Of a DNA stretch of 27,370 bases, positions 1 to 6,121 are shown one piece after another. Positions within the stretch are counted from its first letter, which is position 1. Each line of letters opens with the position of its first letter. The notes under the pieces are model-generated. The model was not told where the DNA came from. It worked only from the letters and a program-made list of their open reading frames with translations, and searched no databases. Source of the stretch: an uncultured Oscillospiraceae bacterium (GTDB taxonomy: Bacteria > Bacillota_A > Clostridia > Oscillospirales > Oscillospiraceae); NCBI GenBank assembly GCA_944387755.1, contig CALXGC010000135.1, forward strand, positions 1 through 27,370, written 5' to 3'. Made by a program: the position numbers and the translations under genes.

Positions 1-1201
1 CATCCAGCACCTTCCGCACAAAGGCCACCACCTCGGCGGAGGCGTCGGAGGCCCCGGACTTGCCCCGGGAGCCGGTGTACTTGCACAGGCCCACGCCCCC
101 GTTCACCAGGGCGCTGTTGCGCTTCTCATACACGTCGGCAAAATTGGGATCGTAGGCCGCCGTCACGTCGGCGGACAGGCAGAAGGAGTTCTCATAGCAC
201 ACCCGCAGGGGCACGTTCTGCCCGGCGCACAGGTCCTCCATAAAGGTGTCGAAGGCGGCGGACTTCATGCCGGTGACGCCCTCGGAGCCGATCTCCTCCT
301 TGTCGGCCAGCATACACACGGCGGTGCGCTCCGGCTTGTCCAGCTGGAGCAGGGCGGCGAAGCAGGCGTAGGCGCACACCCGGTCGTCGTGGCCGTAGGC
401 CCCGATGAGGGAGCGGTCAAAGCCGACGTCGCAGGCGTTGAAGGCGGGGACGGCGGAGAGCTCGGCGGAGATGAAGTCCTCCTCCACAATGCCGTACTTC
501 CGGTTGAGCAGCTCCAGCACGGACAGCTTCACCCGGTCCTTGCCGTCGTCGTCCAGCAGGGGGCGGCTGCCCACCAGAATGTTCAGGGTCTCGGCGGGGA
601 TGGCCTCGCTGAGGGGCTTTTTGGACTGCTCCACCCCCAGATGGGGCAGCAGGTCGTCAATGGTGAACAGGGGGTCCCCCTCCCCGTTGCCGATGGACAC
701 CCGGAGCACGTCCCCGTTCTTCAGGGCCACCACCCCGTGGAGCTCCAGGGGAATCGTCACCCACTGGTACTTCCGCAGGCCGCCGTAGTAGTGGGTCTTC
801 AAAAAGGCCAGGCTGTCCGCCTCATAGAGGGGGTTCTGCTTCAGGTCCAGCCGGGGAGAGTCGATATGGGCGGCGCCAATGTTCACGCCCTCCGCCAGGC
901 TTTTTTGGCCCATTACCGCCAGCATAACGGACTTGTCCCGGTTGACCCGGTAGATCCGGTCGCCGGGCTGGAGCTCCATCCCCCGCCGGTAGGGCCGGAA
1001 GCCCACGGACTCCGCCAGAGAGACCGCCCGTCCGGCGCACTCCCGCTCGGTTTTGCCCGCGTCCAGGAACTGCTTATAGCCGGCGCAGTAGGCCTCCATG
1101 GTCTCCAGCTCCGCCCGGTCCACCCGGTCGTAGCCGTTCTTCCTCTCGTAGCACAGGGCCTCCCGAAGGGCTTCGCCCCGGCTTCTCTCCTTGTCCTTCA
1201 T
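1..1201 (-). CDS. M18 family zinc aminopeptidase (partial, C-terminus outside window)
   Basis: Cytosolic metallo-aminopeptidase of family M18, expected to remove N-terminal residues (often acidic) from peptides. The frame is open from the ATG at 1201 to the window edge, giving 400 residues; M18 enzymes are usually about 430-470, so roughly the last 30-70 residues are missing. Visible motifs are AHIDSPRLD (about residues 111-119, first metal-ligand His), GHDDRVCAY (about 270-278, metal-bridging Asp) and DKEEIGSEGVTG (about 300-311, catalytic Glu pair). An AAGGAGG ribosome binding site lies at about 1209-1216, overlapping the end of coaE, so the gene is probably translated from the same mRNA. 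It is the last visible gene of the long minus-strand run. Exact substrate preference cannot be read from the sequence. Confidence 0.93.
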   Translation of the reverse strand, partial: MKDKERSRGEALREALCYERKNGYDRVDRAELETMEAYCAGYKQFLDAGKTERECAGRAVSLAESVGFRPYRRGMELQPGDRIYRVNRDKSVMLAVMGQKSLAEGVNIGAAHIDSPRLDLKQNPLYEADSLAFLKTHYYGGLRKYQWVTIPLELHGVVALKNGDVLRVSIGNGEGDPLFTIDDLLPHLGVEQSKKPLSEAIPAETLNILVGSRPLLDDDGKDRVKLSVLELLNRKYGIVEEDFISAELSAVPAFNACDVGFDRSLIGAYGHDDRVCAYACFAALLQLDKPERTAVCMLADKEEIGSEGVTGMKSAAFDTFMEDLCAGQNVPLRVCYENSFCLSADVTAAYDPNFADVYEKRNSALVNGGVGLCKYTGSRGKSGASDASAEVVAFVRKVLD

Positions 1202-1204
1202 GGT

Positions 1205-1813
1205 TCAGACCTCCTTGGAATCATCTAAAATACGCTGAAACAGCGCCCGGGCGCGGGCGCCGAATTCCTCCGGCCCGGCGCAGTCGTTCACCAGCACATA
1301 GCCGCAGCGCTCCCGAAAGTAGGACTCCGGCTTCTGCGCCCGCACTCTGGACCAGGCGTATGCCTCCGAAATGCCCTCTCGGTTCATAATGCGTTTGACC
1401 CGGACCTCCGGAGGGGCCAGCACCGCCACAGTGGCGCGGCACAGGTCCTTCAGAGGGCTCTCCAGCAGGGCGATGGCGTCAACGGCCGCCAGGGTCCTCC
1501 CCTGCTCCCTGCACGCCTCCAGCAGCTCCCAGGTCCGGTCCGCCGCCGCCTTCTGGGCCACGCTGTTCAGCAGCTCCAGCTTGGACGGGTCCCCAAATAC
1601 AATGGTCCCCAGTTTCTTGCGGTCGATGGCCCCGTCCGCCCCGCGGAGGGGGCCAAAAAGCTCCTCCAGCTTATTCTGTAAAGCAGTATCACTTGCCAGC
1701 ATGCTGTGATACACCTGGTCGCAGTCGATGACCGCGCCGCCCAGCCGCTCCACCTCCCGGAGGGCGGTGGTCTTCCCCGCGCCGGTGGGGCCGGTAATGC
1801 CTAAAACCACCAT
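1205..1813 (-). CDS. coaE: Dephospho-CoA kinase
   Basis: Last step of coenzyme A synthesis: ATP-dependent phosphorylation of the 3'-OH of dephospho-CoA, in the cytosol. The N-terminus carries the Walker A motif GPTGAGKT (about residues 8-15), followed by the family's DCDQVYH segment and the C-terminal VKRIMNREG region. At 202 aa it has the normal family length. The ATG at 1813 shares one base with the TGA of the DUF4180 gene (TGATG), which argues for it over the GTG one codon upstream and suggests translational coupling. The neighbours (DUF4180, Sua5) have no CoA role. Function is assigned from family motifs. Confidence 0.95.
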   Translation of the reverse strand: MVVLGITGPTGAGKTTALREVERLGGAVIDCDQVYHSMLASDTALQNKLEELFGPLRGADGAIDRKKLGTIVFGDPSKLELLNSVAQKAAADRTWELLEACREQGRTLAAVDAIALLESPLKDLCRATVAVLAPPEVRVKRIMNREGISEAYAWSRVRAQKPESYFRERCGYVLVNDCAGPEEFGARARALFQRILDDSKEV

Positions 1814-2166
1814 CACTTTTTGTTCAGCCAGGCCAGGCCCTCAGCCTCAGTTTCCCAGAAGCTCACCTGGTTGCCCCGGCCGCAGGCGAAAATCACATCC
1901 CGCATGGAGGACTGGTAGCAGTCGTACAGGTCCCCCACAATGGCCAGACGCATGTGCTCCTGGGTAAACGCCCGCAGCACCTCCGCCGCCACGCCGGAGG
2001 ACAGGTCGAACATCTCCGGCGCAAAGGCGCTGCGCTCCAGAAGCATGTTGTTTCTCCCCGTCTGGAAGCGGACGGTGTGAATCACGTCCAGGGCGTCTTT
2101 TTCACCGGCGATGGGCCGACTGGGGCGGGCCACCGCCGCGTTGTCCTTAATTTCGATCTTTACCAT
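1813..2166 (-). CDS. DUF4180 domain protein
   Basis: A 117-aa soluble protein without signal peptide or membrane segment. The pattern FDLSSGVAAEVLRAF followed by LAIVGDL and a C-terminal WETEAEGLAWL matches what I recall of DUF4180, a small bacterial family of unknown function. The single domain fills the whole protein. Start is the ATG at 2166, 20 bases after the Sua5 stop, with only a weak GAGAG upstream; the stop overlaps the coaE start. Its place inside a run of housekeeping genes, not next to a regulator or resistance gene, is the only functional hint and is weak. Confidence 0.85.
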   Translation of the reverse strand: MVKIEIKDNAAVARPSRPIAGEKDALDVIHTVRFQTGRNNMLLERSAFAPEMFDLSSGVAAEVLRAFTQEHMRLAIVGDLYDCYQSSMRDVIFACGRGNQVSFWETEAEGLAWLNKK

Positions 2167-2186
2167 GGCTCTCTACACTCATTTCT

Positions 2187-3200
2187 TCAGATTTGGATGA
2201 TATGAAACCCGGCCGCCTTGTTCAGCCGGTTGGCGATGGCCAGACCCAGCCCGGAGGGGTCCGGGCACTGGGCCCAGATGGCCTGCGCCGGGGTGTGGTC
2301 AAAGGCCCGGAGGGCGTCGAAGATGTGCCGGGCCTGCTCCCCCTTGTCGGCGGCGGAGCCCAGGCGCTGGATATAGCGTGCCCCAAAGAGGGGGACGAAC
2401 TCGTCGAAGCAGATGACCCCGTCCCCCGGCGCGGCGTTTTCCTGAATATACGCCGCCGAGCGCGCCGGGTCTCCCGCCACCACCGTCACCGGAGCCCTGG
2501 GGGCGTAGTGGCGGTACTTCATGCCGGGGGCTCTGGGGCGCTCCCCCGCCCCCATGAGGCGGGTGACGGCGGGGTCCACCTCCACAGCGCCCAGAACGGC
2601 CTGGAGCTGCTCCAGGGTAATTCCCCCCGGCCGCAGCAGCCGGGGCGTCCGCTCCGTCAGGTCCACAATGGTGGACTCCACCCCCACAGCGCAGGGTCCG
2701 CCGTCCACAATGGCGTCGATTTTTCCGTCCATATCCTCCCACATGTGGGCGGCGGCGGTGGGACTGGGCCGGCCGGAGGTATTTCCGGAGGGAGCGGCCA
2801 CCGGCACGTCCGCCGCCTCCAAAATGGCGCGGCACAGGGGGTGGGAGGGGCAGCGCATCCCCACGGTGTCCAGCCCCGCCGTCACCACGTCGGGGACGAT
2901 GGGCTTCCGCCGCAGAATCATGGTCAGCGGCCCCGGCCAATAGGTCCGGGCCAGGGCATAGGCGCTGTCCGGGATTTCTTCGCAGTACCGCTCCAAGTGC
3001 TCCGCCGAGGGGATGTGCAGAATCAGGGGGTTGTCCTGGGGGCGGCCCTTGGCCTGAAAGATCCGGGCCACGGCCTCCGGGTTCAGGCCGTTGGCCCCCA
3101 GGCCGTACACCGTCTCTGTGGGAATGCCCACCAGCCCGCCGTCCCGGAGAAGCTGCGCCGCCCGCTGGACGTCCAGAGCCGTCAGCGCTTCCGTTTTCAT
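2187..3200 (-). CDS. L-threonylcarbamoyladenylate synthase (Sua5/YwlC type)
   Basis: Makes threonylcarbamoyl-AMP from threonine, bicarbonate and ATP, the first step of t6A37 formation on ANN-decoding tRNAs. The N-terminal YrdC domain (about residues 1-205) shows PTETVYGLG near residue 24 and KGRPQDNPLILHI near 50, the nucleotide and threonine pocket. The C-terminal part (to residue 337) is the extra Sua5 domain, so this is the long Sua5 form and not the short TsaC form. The start chosen is the ATG at 3200, which overlaps the upstream HAD stop as ATGA and has a strong GAGGAGG about 8 bases upstream; a longer in-frame reading runs into the HAD gene. Its pathway partners tsaB and tsaE lie 8-9 kb away; tsaD is not in the window. 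Confidence 0.95.
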   Translation of the reverse strand: MKTEALTALDVQRAAQLLRDGGLVGIPTETVYGLGANGLNPEAVARIFQAKGRPQDNPLILHIPSAEHLERYCEEIPDSAYALARTYWPGPLTMILRRKPIVPDVVTAGLDTVGMRCPSHPLCRAILEAADVPVAAPSGNTSGRPSPTAAAHMWEDMDGKIDAIVDGGPCAVGVESTIVDLTERTPRLLRPGGITLEQLQAVLGAVEVDPAVTRLMGAGERPRAPGMKYRHYAPRAPVTVVAGDPARSAAYIQENAAPGDGVICFDEFVPLFGARYIQRLGSAADKGEQARHIFDALRAFDHTPAQAIWAQCPDPSGLGLAIANRLNKAAGFHIIQI

Positions 3201-3868
3201 GGGCGCGCCTCCTCTCCGGGGCCCTCCAGCACCAGGCGCTCCAGCTCCGCCGGGGTTTGGGCCAGGAAATTGGCCCCCTCCGCCTCCAGCTCCTGCCGGG
3301 AGCGGAAGCCCCACAGCACGCCGCAGCTGGCAAGCCCTCCGTTCTTTGCCGTCTGAATGTCCACGTTGCTGTCCCCCACAAAGAGCGTCCTCCGGGGGTC
3401 CGCCCCCATGCGCTCCATAAGCCTGTGGAGCAGGGTAGGGTCCGGCTTGACGGGCAGGCCGGACAGCGCCCCCTGGACGATGGGAAACACGCCGGGGTAG
3501 TAGTGCTCCACCACCGGCCCGGCCATCTCGTCGGCCTTGTTGGACAGCACGGCGATGGACGCCCCCGCCTCTTTCATGCGCAGGGCCGCCGCCTCCATGC
3601 CGGGATAGGGGGCGGTCTTGTCCTCCTTGTGGACGCCGTACCAGGCCATAAATTCCTGAAACGCCTGGTCCAGGACCGCCTGCTCCGTCCCCGCCGGGGC
3701 GAAGCGCTCCACCAGCCTGGGAATGCCGCTGCCCACCATGCGTTTATAGGCCTCCACCGGATGGGCCGGCCAGCCGTGGAGGGCGCACACATAATTTCCG
3801 GCGTCCGCCAGGTCGCCGATGGTGTTCAGCAGCGTGCCGTCCAGGTCAAAAATCACATAGGCAAACAT
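3197..3868 (-). CDS. HAD-family phosphatase (phosphoglycolate phosphatase-like)
   Basis: A 223-aa haloacid-dehalogenase hydrolase. Motif I is DLDGT (residues 8-12) with both catalytic aspartates, motif II is LSNKAD, and motif III/IV is the KPDP segment followed by FVGDSNVDIQTA. A helical cap domain lies between residues about 15 and 85, as in subfamily IA enzymes such as Gph. The start at 3868 follows the upstream stop by 9 bases with GTGAGG ahead of it, and the stop overlaps the Sua5 ATG. The likely reaction is phosphate-ester hydrolysis, perhaps of 2-phosphoglycolate from DNA repair, but HAD substrates cannot be fixed from sequence. A second HAD gene of the same class lies at 24051-24704. 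Confidence 0.9.
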   Translation of the reverse strand: MFAYVIFDLDGTLLNTIGDLADAGNYVCALHGWPAHPVEAYKRMVGSGIPRLVERFAPAGTEQAVLDQAFQEFMAWYGVHKEDKTAPYPGMEAAALRMKEAGASIAVLSNKADEMAGPVVEHYYPGVFPIVQGALSGLPVKPDPTLLHRLMERMGADPRRTLFVGDSNVDIQTAKNGGLASCGVLWGFRSRQELEAEGANFLAQTPAELERLVLEGPGEEARP

Positions 3869-3877
3869 GCAGGCGCC

Positions 3878-4135
3878 TCACTCGTAGATTCCAATCTCCA
3901 TGCCGCCGATTTCAATGGCGGTCTCTCTGGAGAACCCCGCCCGCTGGAGATAGCTCTTCACCGCAATCTGGGCGTACTTGGGGTTGATGCGCTCGTCCTC
4001 CAGGTCCAGGTCGATGCGGCCAGCCATCCCGCCGCACACCGCCCCGTGCTCGTCCAGCACCTCGTTGAGCTCGCCAATCACATCGGCAAGCTCCTTGCCC
4101 TCCGGAAGGTTTTTGTAATGAATATAAAGGTCCAT
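3878..4135 (-). CDS. Small protein of unknown function (85 aa)
   Basis: I do not recognise the family. The 85-aa product starts MDLYIHYKNLPEGKEL and is acidic, with alternating predicted strand and helix, no cysteine pair typical of a zinc site (one Cys only), no signal peptide and no membrane segment. AAAAGGAG sits about 8 bases before the ATG at 4135, a good ribosome binding site, and the stop is 9 bases before the HAD start, so it looks genuinely expressed with the genes downstream. In-frame readings that start further upstream run into the repeat block at 4163-4328 and are rejected. Confidence 0.75.
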   Translation of the reverse strand: MDLYIHYKNLPEGKELADVIGELNEVLDEHGAVCGGMAGRIDLDLEDERINPKYAQIAVKSYLQRAGFSRETAIEIGGMEIGIYE

Positions 4136-4162
4136 ATCGCTGCTCCTTTTTGTTGGAATGGT

Positions 4163-4328
4163 CTGTAGGGGCGGCCTGCGGCCGCCCGGCGGCAAGAGAA
4201 AACGTCGAAACGCGGGCGGCCTGCGGCTACCCGGCGGCAAGAGAAAACGTCGAAACGCGGGCGGCCAAAGGCCGCCCCTACGGAGGGTAAGGCGTTAAGA
4301 GGCGGGCGCACGCTGTGCGCCCCTACAG
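4163..4328. repeat. MITE/REP-like composite repeat with 45-bp tandem units
   Basis: The block is bounded by perfect 11-bp inverted ends, CTGTAGGGGCG (4163-4173) and its complement (4318-4328). Inside, a 45-bp unit starts at 4171, repeats at 4216 with two changed bases, and begins a third time at 4261 before giving way to the closing GGCCGCCCCTAC at 4270-4281, which is the perfect 12-bp inverse of 4165-4176. A second hairpin, GGGCGCA/TGCGCCC, lies at 4304-4322. GTAGGGGCGGCC-type repeats are common between genes of gut Oscillospiraceae, in my recollection. It fills nearly all of the 187-bp gap between prfA and the 85-aa gene. Confidence 0.85.
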
Positions 4329-5390
4329 GGCGTCCTCCTCCGATTTCAGCCGCTCCGCCTGTCCGGCGGCGGCCAGGGCGTCAATAATCTCATCCAGGCC
4401 GCCGTCCATGATACTCTCAATTTTGTACAGCGTCAAGCCAACCCGGTGGTCTGTCACCCGCCCCTGGGGGAAATTATAGGTGCGGATGCGCTCGTTGCGC
4501 ATTCCGGCGCCCACCTGACTGCGGCGCTGCTGGGTAAATTCCCCTGAAATGCGCTCCTGCTCTGCCTCGTACAGCCGGGAGGCCAGAATGCGCATGGCCT
4601 TGTCCCGGTTCTGGAACTGGCTGCGCTCCTGCTGGCACTCCACCACCATACCGGTGGGCCTGTGGATGAGGCGCACGGCGGAGGAGGTTTTGTTCACATG
4701 CTGTCCCCCCGCGCCGGAGGAGCGGAACACCTGCATTTCCACGTCCGCCGGGTTGAGCTGCACGTCCGCCTCCTCCATCTCCGGGAGCACCGCCACCGTG
4801 GCGGTGGAGGTGTGGACCCGGCCGCCGGATTCCGTCTCCGGCACCCGCTGGACCCGGTGGACCACGCTCTCATATTTTAACCGGGAGTACGCCCCGTCCC
4901 CCTCGATGGTAAGCGAAATTTCTTTGATTCCGCCCAGCTCCGTCTCGTTGACGCTGTTGACCTCCGTCCGCCACCGGCGCGCCTCGGCGTACATGGCGTA
5001 CATCCGGTACAGGGAGTGGGCGAACAGGGCGGCCTCCTCCCCGCCCACTCCGGCGCGGATCTCCAGGATGACGTTCTTCTGGTCGTTGGGGTCCTTGGGA
5101 AGCAGTAAAATTTTCAGCTCCCGCTCCAGGCGTTCCATATTGGCTTTGGCCTGTAAAATTTCCTCCTGGGCCAGCTCCTTCATCTCCGGGTCGGAGAGGA
5201 GGGCCTCGGACTCCTCCCTCTGCCGCCGGGCCCGGAGATACTGCCGGTAGGTCTCCACCACCGGGGAGAGCTCCGCCTGCTCCTTGTTCAGCTTCGCCAC
5301 CTGCTCCGGGTCGCCATAGGTCTCCGGAGCGGCCAGGCGGGCCTCAATTTGACTGTATTTGGCCTCGATGGCCGCCAGTTTATCCAGCAT
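4323..5390 (-). CDS. prfA: Peptide chain release factor 1 (RF1)
   Basis: Class I release factor that reads UAA and UAG in the ribosomal A site and triggers peptidyl-tRNA hydrolysis. At 355 aa it has normal length. The stop-recognition tripeptide PxT is present as PET (about 184-186) within RVPETESGGR, and the catalytic GGQ is at about 228-230 within GAGGQHVNKTSSAVR. The RF1-type PxT (rather than SPF) separates it from RF2. Start is the ATG at 5390 with AGGAAAGGA upstream. Its own stop codon is UAG, contributed by the adjacent repeat. The prmC/hemK methyltransferase gene that often follows prfA is not here. Confidence 0.97.
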   Translation of the reverse strand: MLDKLAAIEAKYSQIEARLAAPETYGDPEQVAKLNKEQAELSPVVETYRQYLRARRQREESEALLSDPEMKELAQEEILQAKANMERLERELKILLLPKDPNDQKNVILEIRAGVGGEEAALFAHSLYRMYAMYAEARRWRTEVNSVNETELGGIKEISLTIEGDGAYSRLKYESVVHRVQRVPETESGGRVHTSTATVAVLPEMEEADVQLNPADVEMQVFRSSGAGGQHVNKTSSAVRLIHRPTGMVVECQQERSQFQNRDKAMRILASRLYEAEQERISGEFTQQRRSQVGAGMRNERIRTYNFPQGRVTDHRVGLTLYKIESIMDGGLDEIIDALAAAGQAERLKSEEDAL

Positions 5391-5413
5391 AGGCTTGTTC
5401 CTTTCCTGCGTTT

Positions 5414-5455
5414 CGCAGGGGCGGCCTCCGGCCGCCCGTATATGTGGCCCCTGCG
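5414..5455. repeat. REP-like inverted repeat upstream of prfA
   Basis: The outer arms CGCAGGGGC (5414-5422) and GCCCCTGCG (5447-5455) are perfect 9-bp inverses. They enclose a second palindrome, GGGCGGCC TCC GGCCGCCC, around 5419-5437. The core is the same GGGGCGGCC..GGCCGCCC motif as the block at 4163-4328. It lies between the ydcF-like stop and prfA and could fold in the mRNA, but no T-run follows, so it is not a standard terminator. Confidence 0.8.
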
Positions 5456-5461
5456 GCGTGT

Positions 5462-6121
5462 CTACCGGTCCAGCAAAAACGATTTGGCCAGGGCCAGAGG
5501 CTCCCGGATGTACATCTGAATCCGGGAGGGAAGGTGGCTGGTTGGGGCGGCCAGGGTGGACGCCCCGCCGTAGCCGAAGCGCTCCGCCAGCATCCGGGCG
5601 CGGGTGAGGTGGAAGCCGTTGGACACCACCAGCACGTCTGCGTTCTCCACGTCAATGCCCCCGGCGGCCAGCAGCTCCTTGGTGTAAAGCAGATTCTCTT
5701 TCGTGTTGTGGGACCGGTCCTCCAGGAGAATCTGGTCCTCCGGCACGCCGTTTTCCGCAAAAGCCTCCGCCATGCACGCCGCCTCGGAGACGGGCTCGTT
5801 GCTCCCCTGTCCCCCGGAGGCCACAAGGACAATCTCCGGGTGTTCCCTCCAGTAGTCCAGGGCCGCGTCAATCCGGTCCTGAAGGAGGATGGAGGGCTCC
5901 CCGCCGGGCATGACCCGGCAGCCCAGCACCACCATCGCCTGGGGCTCCCCCTGGATGCGGCTGTGGGCGCCATACGCCACCGCGCCGGACAGGCCGGCAA
6001 AGGTCAGGACGCACACCGCCAGCAGAACCGCCAGGCAGGAGAACCACGGGGTCCGCTTTCCCTTATACCGGCTGGGCTGGGGCGGCAGAGGGCGCCTGCG
6101 CAGTCTCTGTATCCGCCGCAT
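5462..6121 (-). CDS. YdcF/DUF218 family membrane protein
   Basis: A 219-aa protein with a basic cytoplasmic N-terminus (MRRIQRLRRR), one membrane segment at about residues 26-48, then a DUF218 domain. Family marks are MVVLGCRV, the LLQDRIDAAL segment, VASGGQGSNEPVSEAACM, EDRSHNTKENL and VVSNGFHLTRARMLAE. DUF218 proteins (YdcF, SanA, ElyC) have been linked to envelope or cell wall metabolism and may act on nucleotide or lipid-linked substrates; the reaction is not settled. The ATG at 6121 shares its last base with the first base of the ABC-F TGA (TGATG), so translation is probably coupled; a longer in-frame start at 6163 lies inside the ABC-F gene and is less likely. Confidence 0.88.
   Translation of the reverse strand: MRRIQRLRRRPLPPQPSRYKGKRTPWFSCLAVLLAVCVLTFAGLSGAVAYGAHSRIQGEPQAMVVLGCRVMPGGEPSILLQDRIDAALDYWREHPEIVLVASGGQGSNEPVSEAACMAEAFAENGVPEDQILLEDRSHNTKENLLYTKELLAAGGIDVENADVLVVSNGFHLTRARMLAERFGYGGASTLAAPTSHLPSRIQMYIREPLALAKSFLLDR

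Noticed and set aside
3201..3314. Longer Sua5 start
   Set aside because: The extension lies wholly in the HAD gene, is Gly/Pro-rich, and the ATG at 3200 has GAGGAGG and an ATGA overlap.
4171..4281. CRISPR-like or tandem repeat array at 45-bp period
   Set aside because: Only two full units with identical internal spacer and palindromic ends; no unique spacers and no cas genes.
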